A stretch of 64,000 nucleotides of DNA from Azolla caroliniana (GCA_043228905.1 JBHGNT010000011.1:13826001-13890000); one strand, 5' to 3'; counted from the stretch's first letter, positions 11,401-25,150 are shown. The notes: a model not told the origin generated them from the letters alone. Translations and numbers: made by a program.

Positions 11401-13039
11401 CGAAAAGTAGTGAGTGAAGGAAGAAAGGGTAACTCACTGGCAAATATTGTGTTGCCTTCTTCATTACTGCTCTAGTGCTACCTAGACAACCTACTCGCTA
11501 CCTCCCAAAAACAATAATCAGATCATTCATCCCAACAAGAGCAACGCTTCCTTGTGCAGAAACAAAATAGGCAAACCTGTGCTAAAATCCAACCGAACAG
11601 CCAATCTAAATCACTTCGATGATTGGATATAACAAGAGCATGTTCCTTACCTGACACAACACGTCCAAAACACATTACATGTTTACTTCTACACACTTCC
11701 TTTGGAAAGACATCCTAAATATATGCTGAGTCTTAAACCACAAAATTTCTTACCAATATGTTTCCATGATTCTGGGTCCACATAAACCCGAACCTAGACA
11801 AAAGACAAGGGAAACCACATAAAATTTCCAAGTTGTTTGGTTGTGTCGGAAAAGAACGAGGTCAGTTTCAAGCTGAAGGTAAGTTATACTCATGTGAGAA
11901 GACAGTGCTTAGGTAGTTGAGAAAAGGGCTCAGTGTCAAGCTAAAGGTACACTCATGCATGAGAAAGACAAAGCTTAGGTAATAGCAGAATTAGGTATTT
12001 CTCTCCATGGAGACCGTACCTTAACTCCAGCCCACCAATCCATGAGCCACACGAGTTCAGACCATAGAATATCCATCAAGAACCGGTTTGCTGTCCTGTA
12101 GGTTCTTCGAGAAAAAGGAAGCACGAATATACAAGTAAGCACCTGAAAGGGAGGACAACAAACTATATCGTCATATTATAACTGGTTCATTTAGTTCATG
12201 ATTTATCATTGAATACACTATTTCCAGGAATAAACCCTAGATATGCACGAAATACTTGTCCAAATAACAATAAAGACTATGATTTGCACATGCACAACCT
12301 TCAGTCAAATAGTGATGAATTATGAGCAAGTGGAAAGACATTGATCATGATATTTCAATCTATGCACAGAAAGATCAATTCTATACTGTAAATAAGGAAA
12401 TGAAAATGAGCTATTTCTTGCCATAAAGTCAGAAATTCAGAATGGACTATCAAAATTCATACGGAATTATGCATGAATTTGAAAAGAGGCCAGTTACATA
12501 CAAGACACACAAAGGTCTTTCAATTCTAAACCATAATTAAGTCCTTGACATGCAAGACTGATATGGAAACAAATGACTTACAATTGCACATTTCTAGATC
12601 AAATCGTGATTCATTGGGCATGAAGAAAGCTGGTAAATACAATATATCGATTCCAAACGATAACTAAACGCAGAAAAGGTGATGTTGCCTTAAATAAACC
12701 CTAGATATACATACATGAACAAGTGCGAAATTTCTGCCTAAAGTTAATGAGAGCAGAACTCTATTGTCGTTGGAAACTAGTGTATGCACAGAAAAAGTGT
12801 GTTTTTTATGCGATATGTAAGCCCTCCAACATGACTAAAAATTCAAGCCAAATCGGCCAAAAAAAAGGGGAGTTCTAATTGCACATATATAGTGAGGAAT
12901 ACTGCATGAACCTAAACCAAAGCAGCGAGAGGTATTTTGGAATTTATTTCATCAATACCTGCAGGGCGTTCACGACGATGCCAGAGAACACGAAGAGAAG
13001 ACCAAACGGGAGAACGACAGAAAGAGAGAGGAGATTCAT
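8466..13039 (-). CDS. LPAT2: 1-acyl-sn-glycerol-3-phosphate acyltransferase (LPAT2-like), 11 exons, 380 aa
   Basis: It acylates lysophosphatidic acid at sn-2 to phosphatidic acid in the ER, the central step of phospholipid and triacylglycerol synthesis. Exons (minus strand, 5' to 3'): 13039-12959, 12142-12020, 11793-11754, 11650-11577, 11497-11438, 11273-11196, 11073-10915, 9957-9832, 9073-8981, 8850-8764, 8687-8466. All have GT/AG borders and compatible phases and sum to 1143 bp. The protein has an N-terminal membrane segment (about 5-30) and catalytic box NHRSD (H92, D95 of the H-x4-D motif, read as NHRSDLD). It also has the substrate-binding box FVEGTR (E172-R175), the block [16 protein letters not shown], and two C-terminal membrane segments before a polar tail with QSERSTP. 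Length and layout match the plant LPAT2/3 class rather than the plastidial LPAT1. The 5' UTR carries a TTC/GAA microsatellite. Confidence 0.93.
9958..10914. other. LPAT intron 7 (957 bp), no feature recognised inside
   Basis: The longest intron among exons 4-11 of the LPAT model. Two short minus-strand frames occur inside (10151-10405 and 10402-10599) but match no family I know and are not needed for the spliced product. Confidence 0.6.
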
Positions 13040-13049
13040 GGCTGTTTCC

Positions 13050-13103
13050 TTCTTCTTCTTCTTCTTTCTTCTTCTTCTTCTTTCTTCTTTCTTCTTTCTT
13101 TTA
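13050..13103 (+). repeat. TTC/GAA microsatellite in the LPAT 5' leader
   Basis: An interrupted run of TTCTTC and TTTC units (GAA on the coding strand of LPAT) lies 11-65 bp upstream of the LPAT start codon, so it is probably transcribed in the 5' UTR. GA-rich leaders are frequent in plant promoters and 5' UTRs. Confidence 0.85.
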
Positions 13104-16100
13104 CATACATATTACATAGTAGAAAGGAGGCGTTCGTTTTGTTTGTTCTTTGTGTTGGGTCGTGACTATTATTGTTGTTGTTATTTGCATATGTATGTAC
13201 ATATGCCATAACACCCCTAGAGAAAGAGACTCTTTTTAGACTCTTTCTTAATACCCACAAAAACCCCAATGTCTCTTTTAACTACATATATGTATGTATG
13301 TGTGTAGTGTAGTGTATATGTCGTCGTGGTTCGTTGTGGTAGAAAGGAGTGTGGTGTATATGTAGTCTTGGTTCGTTGGTTGTAAGTAAAAGAAGAAATA
13401 GTAGTAGCCGTAGTACTCGTAGAAAGGATAGAAACAAGAGGAGATGGAGGAGGTATTCCCAATAAGGAGCCTCCTCGCACCTTGCCGTTGGCTTCTCTCA
13501 ATACCCATTTCGTTTCCAAACCACCTTTTGTATCCTCAAATGATTGCAAATGTATATATACATACACGTCTTCCAACCAATAAGTATTATCGCAATATTT
13601 CCATAGCTAGACTCGATGCTTGTTTTAGAGGAGAGTTTCTGAGAATAATACCTAAGAATAGCTATAAACAAGATTTGGTGTCCACAAAAAAAAGGTATTG
13701 ATAAAATGAAAATGGTTGTCTCGCCATCACCCTTGAGGCCAAAAAAGTAGGAAAGAGGAAAAGAAAATGCTCGTCAAATTGAACTATCTCAAGGGGTGAC
13801 ACATAATTTTTTCCTTCTTTTAGTTGGATGGTGGACCCCAATTGTAACTATGGAATTTCTGCTAGAACACCCTCCCCATAGGTATATTCTTTTCATGTGT
13901 GTCTTTTGAGAGCTTTCAAGGAAAACTAGAGATGCCTTCAATTAATAAAAACGTAAACTTTAGCGTTTGAAAATAGTTTGGACAAGCTAGAAACAAATGC
14001 ATACTTGATCTAACATAAAATCTTTGAATACAATGGGATCATTGTGAATCATGATTGGTCACACATCTAATGTTGGGAATCCAAAGTTCCACCCTTGACT
14101 TTTAAAAGAAGTAGGGTATTGTCCTTTCAAATCATGTTAAACAAACCTAAGTCAATAATCTTTATATGTAATATGGAGCTCATTCAACATAGTCATTTTA
14201 CCATACAAGTATTGCATAGTTCAAACAATGGGTAGAATTATTTGAATTATGTCTCATGTTTGAGTGATTACATTCTTCCCGTAGACTACAAACTAGAGTT
14301 TATCATATTGGTGCAACAAATTTCACATGAAATTTTCATTTCAAGTCTTGTAATAAAGTGACATCCCCATACAAGGATTCTTGTGTTTTGATTCATGTTT
14401 GATTCCCACGACAATACTAAGCTAAGTCCAAGTTGATTCAAAAAGTTGATTTCTATTGATGAATAATAATGGTGTAGATTAGGTTAGATGAATGAAGTAA
14501 GAAGAGATTAAACAAATGATTTCTTGCCCATGCTACTAAGATTCTATTAGTATTTTTTTTGCCATGATCATGTATACACAATGTAAAGAATACATATAAA
14601 CAACAACTCTAATTATGTACACCTTATGTGGACAAAATCATATAAGTTGCGTCAAACATAATATTAAACAAATAGTAGACACATAGTTCCATTTCTCATA
14701 GTTAAAAGTATAACATCTTTCTAATAACGGGATATTTATCATCTCTTTTTGTATAGATCCAATTTCACAAACACAACTATATGGAATGAATATCATATTA
14801 GTTCATCAATACATCGATGGTGCACTTCCAACTATGTATGCAAAACAAATAGCCAACAAGAAATTGTTTAAGTTACTAGGAATTTCGATAAGGAATCTAA
14901 GAAATATATTCCATTTTATCATAATCAATGCTAAGAAACAGAACATCATACATGTTCCAATCAACAATCAGCAATGGTTCGATTCGGTTCGAGTGTGTCA
15001 AAACCAAACCGTTTTTAATTTTTTTGAAACAAGAACCGAACCGAACCACAAAACCATTTAAATCGAACCATTAGGTAAAACTCCAGACCATTAAACCATT
15101 AAAACCATAGTTTCATGGTTCGGTTTTGGTTTTCAACTTAGGTCAAATTTTAAATTTTTTCGAAATTGTAAAGATTTTTCCTAAAATATGATAATTAGGC
15201 TTTAAAATGAAAAGGTTGTTTAAAAAATATTTAAAATATTTAAAAACCATCAAATCGTTTAAACTGCGGGTTCAAACTGTTGCCGATTTCTGGTTCCAAT
15301 GCAAAAAAGCCATGCACACATCAAATCTTCCTTATGCTGAAGACTTTTTTTCATCAGTAATATTTTAAATATGAAACATTTAGATGGCTTTTCGTCAACA
15401 AGTTAGCAACCAGAATACATTTGAATGAAGTAGAACCGAATTTCTTTATCCATCTCAAGCACTCAAATAGCAAAAGGTAAACAGATATAACCTCTAAATG
15501 TAATATTGGCCTCACATCCAAAATCAATGTCCCATCACAAAACTAATGGTAAAATCAATCATAAGAAAATTTGAAATAAGAACATTCACATTCTTGTGTT
15601 GCTGTATTAGAGACAAGTAGTTAGCCAAACTAATTGGATTTCTTTAAGTATGCTTTAGGGAGGAAGTCATACGTACATGAGATCGAGACGATGATGATCA
15701 AGATCTGTTATGGTCCTCTGGAAGCCAGTAGCATGACCTATGGAGCCGTAAATGTTTTACAAAATGTTTCCTCTATCAGATTGATTAAAGGAAAAAAGGG
15801 CCATTTCAATGATATGGATAACGTTTTTCTAAACAATAATCATGAATACTTCACAGGTGTGCCTCAATATCAATGTGCAGTACACACACACACACAACAG
15901 TTTTACTCTATTGAAAAATAGGCTCCACTTGTCTATGTCTTATTCTTTTGTCAAAAATAAGCTTCTCTTTGTAATCACTTGAAGACTCTATCATGGAAAT
16001 GCAGCAAACTTGGATGTCAACATGAAAAATGACTATTCCTTAGCTCATCAATGTGACTACATAGAAGAACCTGATATGCTGAAAATCCACAAGCTCTTTC

Positions 16101-16310
16101 CTCCTGAGATTACACTAAGAGGACCATTTAGATTTTTCAATGTATACATTACACATAGCACCACAATTTATAGCTGCAAATGCTATCTATGAAAATTTTG
16201 ATGGGAAAAGTTCCTGCCTAAACTGAGATAATACTAGAAACTGCGAAGAATGTATTGCAGTTGCTTTGAAGAAGTTCAAGCCAAAGATCACCTGGCTGTG
16301 GAAAGCTGTT
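13104..16310. other. Intergenic between LPAT and COX16; simple-sequence and GGTTCGG/CCGAACC-rich stretches
   Basis: No gene recognised in ~3.2 kb. The LPAT promoter must lie at the left end. At 13298-13385 there are degenerate ~45-bp repeats with GTATATG, GGTTCGTTG and AGAAAGGAG blocks. At about 14970-15300 the sequence is built of short repeats of AACCGAACC, AAACCATT and their complement GGTTCGGTTTTGG on both sides of a spacer, so it can fold back. A short CA run lies at 15883-15895. Other open frames here look like chance. Confidence 0.5.
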
Positions 16311-19300
16311 TCAGGGTTGATCATTAACTACTGGTTTTGGAATCTTCTTGTACTCAAAAGAGTTAATATCCATTTTTTCTTGCATTGCCTGTTATCATAA
16401 AATATGATCAGTACCTTCCTAATGCGCACACACATACAGCTGAAACATCTACAACTATCAAATATACAAACCTATTTACAAAACTTAAATTTTTATAACT
16501 GCCAGCATCCAACAACCAGGAAATGGAGTTACAATCTCCACTGCAATTCAGGCTGATATTCATCTAGACCAAACTACAAGGTCTTGATCATGACAACGCT
16601 CCCTTACATCAATTCAGCATTGAGTCCCCACTTATGAAATTAATATGACATCATAGTTGCATTGTAACACGTTCACAATAGGTCTACACCTGCTGCACTG
16701 AAGTTTCCTTCAAGTCAGTGAAAATAAATTCATCCCTTGGGTACTTCGCAATGAAGTTCCAATTTCTTTTTTCTTTTTTCTTTTTTATTATCCACTCTGT
16801 TTAACTATTAATGTTAGAAAACCATCCATGAAGGTTGCATGATCATTGCTAATCAATTGCTTTCTAGTGAGTAGGAATGAGATAGAGATAAATGTACTAG
16901 ATAATGCGACCCTTGCCTCACACTTCGACCAATGTACTCCTCTATGCTCTATATTTCACTAACATATAATCCAGTAAGTATTGGCGGGAAAGTGCAGCAA
17001 CCTTTTTAATCCCATTGCAAGGCCATCTCATGGAAGCAATTCATAAGGTTCTCCCACTCTACGTATATAATATCTAGCTCATACAATGTTATGATTCCCC
17101 ATAAAATATATGCCCAAAATCTAATCAGTGGTACAATCTTTGAGCAAATCTAGCTCACAGCATTGTATCAAATGTTTTCTGCAAATTCACGAAGCACTGC
17201 CAAATTCACTTTCCCATATCTGCAATGATGGCCCAATTGTAAACATGTAATCTGATGAAGAGAAACTACTCTTCAATATTGCTTAGATTCTAAAACCCTT
17301 TTTGGTTCTCATCCTAGATAAGAGCATGTGCACTAGGATAGACCCATACAACCAAAGCATGATAATTATGTGGTTTCCTAGTATCAAGAGGTCCTTGAGG
17401 GCAACTGACATATCAAATAGCTAAATGTCAGTAGTTTGTGGAATTAAATTTCTCATATATGACCTTTGAATGTGTTTGGCTCCTAGCTTTCAATACGTTT
17501 GGCACTTCATAGTGCAGCTCTTGACTATTTTACAGTTTCTTTATAATAATGACTTTTCTTTTTTAAAAAGGGCCTTTTATGGTAGATATAAAATTGATGC
17601 TTTGTTCAAGTGATCAGCAACATGAATTTCGCCCATCTTGAAGTTTATATACAAGAAGGATATGCAAATGTAACAAAAAAAAAACATTTATTAGGAATAC
17701 AATGAGATGAAAATTCGCAATAACAATTATGATGAGCCAACCCAAATGGCCATTATAACTTCTTGTTTAGCACCTGTGAAAGAAAATATTAATAGCCATA
17801 TATTGGTGACTTATCTTGAGCCTTGATCATAGTGCATAACATTGCTACTTACAACTATTGTCCATAGAGTTAAATCTCTTTTGCAAACAATATACTAGTG
17901 GTTAAAGAGAACATAACCTAAAAGAATTTTGTTGTTGAGTCGTGATTGAGTAGTTTTAAGAACATGGATGTTTTTGTTGGGAAATATATAGCACATCTTT
18001 TACAAGGTGTAATGAGATTTTAATAGATTGTCAAGGTACTTCTACAGGCTATACTCAAATCAAGAATCTTCATGGGAACATATGCTTTTTAAAAACCAAT
18101 ATCTCTTTCATTTTATGCTTAGTATTCTGTGCACAAATGCATCAACAAACAAAAAGGTGGCATGATTCCATTTGTTAAAGAAATATGATTTTTTCAACAT
18201 CCAACTAAAAAGGGATGCCTTCTGATTATGGTAATACGCAGCAAGTTACATAGGCAGAGATATGTCACCCTCCTATAGAGTTACCTAGTTTATTTTTGCT
18301 ACTTTGCTCATGTCTCCAACAGAATTGGGTCTGCATTTTTCTCCTATGATTGAAGTTTGAATTCAGACCAGTAAAGAGTAGATTATTCATCTGCTAAGTC
18401 ACACAAAGGAATAGAGCAAATTCAACAATGCCTTTATACTTGCTCTTGTTGGTTCCATTTCTCACATGATAGAAAACAATGCCACTAATGATCTTCTATC
18501 GGTAGGTGACATAGAACATGCATGGGAGGGTGAAATATCTTTTTACCCAATAGAACACACATGATCTTCTATTTCATCGATAAATTATTATATAGGGTGC
18601 TTTCAAAGTGCAATCTCTGAAAATACGCAACCAGTATCATGACCTTTAACGCGAAATTATCTGATATGTAATGCATAATCCCCCATCTATAAAACCAATA
18701 TAATTCCAACAATATCAAATTTTCTATCAGATAAAGAGATGTGCTCTCTCAGTAAAGAGTGGGATAAAAGTATTTACTTGAAGCAGCAAATTCTGGCATT
18801 CTGACAAAGCATTTTTTTCAGAATCCGAATTGAGCTCCACTTCTTATTAAGAATTGCATACAAAGTTTGTTCACACAATTTTACTTATCATTGAAGTGTA
18901 TGAGAGAGAGTGAGAGAGACTTTGGGACTAACCTTCAATTCCTCTTCTAAATTAATCTTCTTATTCTTTCTTTGTATGTTATTGCCTACTGGACCCTCAC
19001 GGGTCAGGCCATCTGTATCCTTTATCCTCTCCCAACCCTGCTCATCTAACACAGAAGCCACATCTCTCCTGCGATCATCATAACGATAAAATAAGCATTT
19101 TGCATGATCATGTATCTCAATACAATGCCAATTTTTTCTTTTGTTTTTTAACCTTTCAAAGAAAACTAGAGATTTCCATATCAAGAACATGATCATAAAT
19201 GAAAACTAAAATCAGAACTCAAAGAAGACAAGCTACTTTTACAAATACATAACCGTATTCCTGTTTTCTTTTCCTTGTAATGATGAGTCGCAGTATCAAG

Positions 19301-19632
19301 AAGATGAGAATAAAACTCCAAGGCTTAAAACAAGACCTAAGTATATATGCTAAGACAATTAATTTAGAAATACCTAACCATGATTTGTTGGTTTTTCATT
19401 CCTTTGGTTAATAAATTGGAGACTTGAATGAATCACAGAATCAAACTAATGAAGTAAGATGAATGGTGGAAATCTTAGAAAAAAAACGAAAAGTTTTTCC
19501 TAAAAGATACCTGCCTTGATGAAGATGACCGATGCCAAGGAAACCCACAACAGTTAAGCTCACCAGGGGTAGCCCGAACTGCAGGAAAGGACTGGATCGA
19601 CCAACTCTCCTGTATCCTGTGGCGATCTTCAT
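16311..19632 (-). CDS. COX16: Cytochrome c oxidase assembly protein COX16, 3 exons, 111 aa
   Basis: COX16 is a small inner-mitochondrial-membrane protein, facing the intermembrane space, needed for complex IV assembly (COX1/COX2 modules). Exons (minus strand): 19632-19511, 19068-18933, 16388-16311. All have GT/AG borders and sum to 336 bp in frame. The product starts MKIATGYRRVGRSSPF and has one membrane segment, about residues 17-38 (FGLPLVSLTVVGFLGIGHL), followed by the family's HLxQG motif. A soluble part then contains DEQGWERIKDTDGLTREGPV, an acidic LEEELK motif and the C-terminal block FEYKKIPKP, which matches plant COX16 in order. Length is typical for the family. The second intron is long (2544 bp) and holds nothing I recognise. 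Confidence 0.9.
16389..18932. other. COX16 intron 2 (2544 bp), no feature recognised inside
   Basis: AT-rich intronic sequence without convincing coding or repeat content. It ends with a good acceptor in front of the last COX16 exon. Confidence 0.65.
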
Positions 19633-20401
19633 GCTCTCTCTGATTTCATGGGAGATTATGTCGGTGTCATAGTCATAAATAATATAATCATCATCTTCTT
19701 ATGGCGATTTTGCATATTCTCCCGAATACCCCTCATATTTTCCAGAAAATACCCCTCCTATATTCTCCAGAAATACCCCCTCCCTCCCTCTCCATGGCTT
19801 ACCAACAAAATCGCCATGAAAACTCCCATGGTGCTTATTAGGGTTTCATATGTGCATTAATCGATCATCTGTTACGGTATGAACCATACGTACCATACAT
19901 GCATTCGCATTCGCCAATGGTTCAAACATTCACGAAAGAAAACACCCTCAAAGAATGATCAATACCATACTTTTGGATTAACTATTTATTATGAGGTAGA
20001 TAAGCCTAAAAATGGAAAAGAAAACATTAAAAAATGGAAAAAAAAAAACACAAGAATGTTTGAATAACATTCGCATTCGTTTTCCAACGTAGGAAAACGA
20101 ATGTTATACTAGACGAACACGAATTTTACGTACTATGAAACAAGCCATTTGAGAGAAGAATATTGTATTGATGTATCTAAAAAAGCGAATGTGGCCTATA
20201 ATACCAAAACAATTATGTGTAAAGCTAGCTTGTTCAAATGTTGAGCGGTAAGCTTGCCCATGTTGACCCATCTCACAACTTCCTTGAAATACCTCCTCTC
20301 AATTGTACTCTTGTCCTTTAGGACTCTTGGCTCAAATCTTTGTGTTTTTCATGTGTCAATGGCCAAAGACGATAAAAAAATACTAGATTGAGAAAAGAAA
20401 G
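19633..20401. other. Upstream of COX16: promoter side, CCCCTC-rich repeats and a small perfect hairpin
   Basis: At about 19725-19790 short units containing AATACCCC and TTCTCCAGAAA repeat two to three times. At 20074-20103 a 12-bp perfect stem (CATTCGTTTTCC / GGAAAACGAATG) encloses a 6-base loop. No gene was recognised. Confidence 0.5.
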
Positions 20402-20406
20402 ATTAT
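20402..20406 (+). other. Target-site duplication of the copia element, left copy
   Basis: ATTAT, identical to 26231-26235 directly after the right LTR. A 5-bp duplication is typical of LTR retrotransposon integration. Confidence 0.92.
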
Positions 20407-20820
20407 TGTTGAGCGGCAAGCTCAATTGGATCTGGATTGGTTGAATAAGCCTGAGCTGGATTGGCATTCGGAAGGCTGAGCCGGATCGGTGAGCCGGTGT
20501 GCTGGGGAGCTGGTTAGCTGGATCAAGCAGTAACCGAAAGCCAAGTAGCAACTAGTCTACTAGGGAGTTAATATCTCGTAGTTAGTGTCAGACACTCGTG
20601 TGAGCATTGAAGTACATTGTACTTCTGTCAGTCCGTATGGACTTGTATAAAAGTGTTCACTAAACACATACGATGTACAAACTGAGTAATATTTGAATTG
20701 AGGTTTTTGTGTTCTCACTCTCTCTGTCTCTAACGCGTACTGTGTATACTCTAAGCTCTCCATTAAACCTGCGTTTTCTGTTTTCGGTTTTCCATTGCTT
20801 CCGCACACTATTCTTTCACA
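20407..20820 (+). repeat. Copia 5' LTR
   Basis: It runs from TGTTGAGCGGCAAGCTCAA to TTCTTTCACA. It contains ACTTGTATAAAAGTG (TATA-like, about 20642-20656) in the middle, as expected for the U3/R promoter. Confidence 0.95.
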
Positions 20821-20832
20821 TGGTATCAGAGC
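20821..20832 (+). other. Copia primer binding site (initiator tRNA-Met)
   Basis: TGGTATCAGAGC begins at the first base after the 5' LTR. It is the standard plant copia PBS, complementary to the 3' end of initiator methionyl tRNA. Confidence 0.93.
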
Positions 20833-20903
20833 AAGAGGGTTGAGAACCTCTGCGTCCAACATAGCTTGAAAGGAAAACCTTCGTAAAGAACAGGAAAAGC
20901 AAA

Positions 20904-23900
20904 ATGGACAGAGGAATGGCTAGCTCGCTCCCGGTGGAGAAGCTCGACAGAACCAACTACGCATCTTGGTCTTACAAGATGCACCAGTACCTGCTTGGGC
21001 ATGGGTACTGGAACTATGTCAACGGAGCTAACGACACAACACCTGATGCGGCACACAAGGACTTCCCAATGTGGGAACAAGCGGCAAGCAGAGTGATGTA
21101 CTGCTTCGCGTCCAGTGTTGGAGACCAGCTGCTAAGCCATATCCAAGATGCCAAGATGCCAAAAGAAGCTTGGAGAAACCTGAAGAAGGTTTTCGCCGCA
21201 AGCACAATGGCCAGGAAGCTGCAGCTCAGTTAGGAGCTCAGCAATGTGCGATAGAAAAATCTGTCTATGGCCGATTACACGGTCTAAATCAAGGAAATTT
21301 GTGACTCACTCGCCTCCGTCAATGTAAACGTTGAGGAGGATGAGATGGTGCAAGTGTGCCTTGGTGGGCTAGCGTCTAGGTTCGGAGCTTTCCGAGCGGC
21401 GGTTTGTACAAGGGGGAATACGCCGTCATTTTTCGACTTATAGTCGATGCTCCTTGTAGACGAGAACCACATCAGTGCGTCAACAAGTGCACCCACCGAC
21501 AGCTGGATGTTGTACATAGAGGCGGATCGCCCCCATGGGCGTGGTGGATGAGGCGGGTCAGCTCGCAATGGTAGCGGCCGGCAAGAGCAGGACCGAAGGC
21601 ACAGAGAGCGTGCCGACAACAGTTCCGGACCCTCCACAAGCACGGGGAGTCAAGGCGGCGCCGGAGGACGGCAAGCAAAAGCTGACATGGAATGCTAGTA
21701 TTGTGGTAAAAAAAGGCCACAGAGAAAGCGAGTGTTGGAAGAAGCGCGCCGATTCGGACAGATCCGGATCCGGCAAGGCTAGCAGAGAGAACTGGCAATA
21801 CTCGCACTACGTAGAAGGATCGGGAGGATCCAAAACCGGAAAAGCCGGTAAAGGGCCAGCCTTGGTGATGAAACACGAGGCTAACTCGATGAAGAAGACC
21901 GCTTCTGAATCAGAGGAAGTGTGGTACGTTGATTTCGGTGTGTCGAATCACATGACGAGCCACAAAGAGTGGTTCTCCTTCTTGGAGAAACCGGAACAAC
22001 CGGGAGTCGTCGAAACCAAAGATGACACTCCTCACCCAATCGTGCATGTCGGACAAAAGGGGAAGTTGACGAACGTGTTACACATTTCGACCATCACAAA
22101 GAACCTAGTGTCGGTTGGACAGATTGTCGACCAAGGGATGTAGGTGCGGTTTACGCACCTCGGGTGCTTCATCGAAGAAGAGGGCCAAATCATTGCACAA
22201 GGGCGCAGAGACGGGAGGATGTTTATCCTCAACACCAATGACGTCGGCACCACGTTGTTCGCCAAAGGATAGAAGATTGAATCGGATATTGATCTTTGGC
22301 ACAAGCGGATCGGCCACATCAATTACCGGCAGCTTCAAGACTTGCAAATGAAACAAGTTGTTTTCGGTTTGCCGAAGTTTAGTGGCCGGAAGGCCCATGT
22401 ATGTGAAGCCTACCAACTTGGGAAGCAACACCGGCTTCCATTCCCCACCGAACAAAACCGTAGCCGTAACAAACAAGGTCAACCTTATTCATTTGGATGT
22501 ATGCGGACCGACACAGAACATTAGTCTTGGCGGGAGTCGGTATTTCGTCTCTTTCATTGACGACTATAGCCGGAACACATGGATCTACCTCATCGAACGG
22601 AACAGTGAAGTCTTCGAGTGTTTCCGAAACCTGCAAAGCCTGGTTGAACGGGAAACTGAGAGGAAGATCAAGTGCCTGCGGTCGGATGGCAGAAAAGAGT
22701 ACTTTTCCTGTCAATTCAACGGGTATCTGCAACAAATGGGAATTTGGCGCAAATTCAGTTGCAGATATACGCCGGAGCAAAACGGCGTGGGCGAAAGGAA
22801 AAATCGGTCGATTGTGGACGCGACAAAGGCAATGCTAGAGGAGAAGAGCATGCCCCATTTTTACTAGGCGGAGGTGGTTCGGACGACCATCTACATCCAA
22901 AACTGGATCGGCGACAAGGTGTCCACGCATGAGCTGTATTTCGAGTGCAAGCCGAATTTGAGACACCTTTGGATATTCGGTAGCATTGCATATATGCATG
23001 TGCCGAATGAAAAGCGGAGGAAGTTGGATGCAAAGTCGGAGAAGTGCATCTTAGTCGGTTACTCACATGAGCAAAAGGGGTATAAGTGTTATAACCCCCG
23101 GACGAAGCAGGTCCGAGTTAGCCGGGATGTTGAGTTTGATGAGACGGCATCATGGTATGCCTTACCGACTCCGACTTCCGACCCTGACCCGATACCGGAG
23201 GATGAGGCTAGTGAGCCTAAACCGGCCCAGATAGAAGATGAAGAGCTCGACACTCTAGAAGAGAGTCCGATCTCATTTCTGTTAAGTGGACCGAATGAGC
23301 GGCTGAGTCAGGATGACTAGTCGGATGAGGAATCGGCGAGTAGTGGAGACTCTGTCATGCTCTCGCCGCGCAAGGAACTGAGGAGACGGTTCACGCGCAA
23401 AGAGAAGGGGAAGAAGAAGATGTCGGAATACGAAACCGGCAACGTTGAGTCGGATCAGAGCAAGTCCAACTCCAGAAAGGATGAAGGCAGAACTCCGGGA
23501 ACGAAGTCCAACCTGGCCAAGAAGGGCCCCAAACCGGGTACTACCAAGTTATGTCGGTCTTCCCACCAGAAGAACCTTGTGACGCGGTACGGGTACAATG
23601 AGTACATTGCACATCACTATGCGTACATGACCAAGGTGGCGGAAGTGCGTGAGCCGGAGAGCTATGCAGAAGCGGCAAAGGACGCGAATTGGCGTGCCAC
23701 TATGGAGGAAGAAATGCGGGCACTTGATGCCAACGACACATGGGACCTAGTTGACCCTCCCTGACACTCTAAACCGATCGGATGTAAGTGGGTGTACAAG
23801 GTAAAGTACAATACCGACGGTTCGGTTAATCGGTACAAGGCCCGGTTAGTGGCGAAGGGATATGTGCAGACCTACGGAATCGATTACGATGAGACCTTCG

Positions 23901-25093
23901 CTCCAGTAGCGAAGATGACGCCGGTTCGTGTGGTTCTCGCAGTTGCTGCGGCAAGGGAGTGGCATCTTCACCAGATGGACGTGAAGAATGCATTTCTTCA
24001 AGGAGATCTTGAAGAAGAGGTCTTTATAACTCAACCTCCCGGTTTCCAGACTGAGATGAACAAGTCAGCGGTATGCCGACTGAAGAAGTCACTTTATGGC
24101 CTAAAGCAAGCCCCCCAGCTTGGAATGCGAAGATCACGCACCATTTGTGTAAGATGGGGTTTGCAGCCTCCAAGTCTGACTCTTCGTTGTTCATCTGGCA
24201 AGGTCCGAACGGTCTGGTTTCCATCTTGTTGTATGTTGATGATCTAGTCATCACCGGACCCGGACTCGATGAAATCAGCCGAGTCAAGTCCCAACTGTCG
24301 GAAGCATTTGAGATGAAGGATCTGGGGGACCTTCACTACTTCCTTGGGATCGAGGTGATCCGAAACCTCGACGGCATACTACTCTGACAAAGACACTGTG
24401 TATCGAGTATGCTATACAAGTTCGGCATGATAGAATGCTGACCGATCTCCACACCCTTGGACTGGAACCAGAAGCTTTGTCCCGACTCCAGACCAGCCTG
24501 TGATGAGAAACGGTTCCGACAAATTGTCGGAAGCCTTATATATCTAACAATCACCCGACCTGGACATCAATTATCTGGTCGGCGTGATCAGCCAATATAT
24601 GCAGAAGCCAACCGTGGAGCACCTTCTATGCACGCATCGAATTTTGCAATATGTGAGCGGCACGAAGGAACGGGGACTGTTATACTGGCATGGTATAACC
24701 GAAGAGCTAGTCAGCTACACTGATGCCGATTGGGCCGGCGATGCATCGGATCGCCGATCCACCTCCGGCTATATGTTTTCCCTTGGTAGCGCGGTTGTTG
24801 CATGGAGTAGCAAAAAGCAGCCAACAATGGCCCTTTTGAGCACTGAGACTAAGTATCGGGACGCTACCGTCGCCACCTGTGAAGCCATTTGGCTTCGGCG
24901 ACTGCTACAAGACCTACAGATCGAGGTACCGACCCCGATCCTGATCTATTGCGACAATATGAGCAGCATGCAGCTTGCCAAGAACCCTGCGTTACATGCT
25001 CGCACAAAGCACATAGAAGTGCATTATCACTTCGTGCATGAGCGGGTCCTGAGCAATGAAGTAGAACTTTGGTATGTTCAGACGGATCGGTAG
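20904..25093 (+). pseudogene. Copia gag-pol polyprotein, disrupted
   Basis: Gag (20904-21233) starts MDRGMASSLPVEKLDRTNY and ends at an in-frame stop, with later gag pieces in other frames. The zinc knuckle near 21690-21745 is damaged: a homopolymer of 7 A and a stop break the CX2CX4HX4C pattern, leaving KKGHRESECW. The protease motif at about 21922-21960 reads VDFGVSNHMT where family members have DSGAS, so the Ser and Ala are lost. Integrase parts are at 22270-22867 (HKRIGH, DVCGP, DDYSRNTW, YTPEQNGVGERKN) and, after a stop at 22866, continue to 23150. Reverse transcriptase (23790-24390) has [28 protein letters not shown], then a frame change, then YVDDLVITG. RNase H (about 24640-25093) has TDADWAGD, RRSTSGY, STETKY and YCDNMSS. 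Confidence 0.93.
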
Positions 25094-25150
25094 GTTGCCG
25101 ACATCTTCACCAAACCGCTAGGATCGGACAAGTTGTAGCACTTCACCGAA

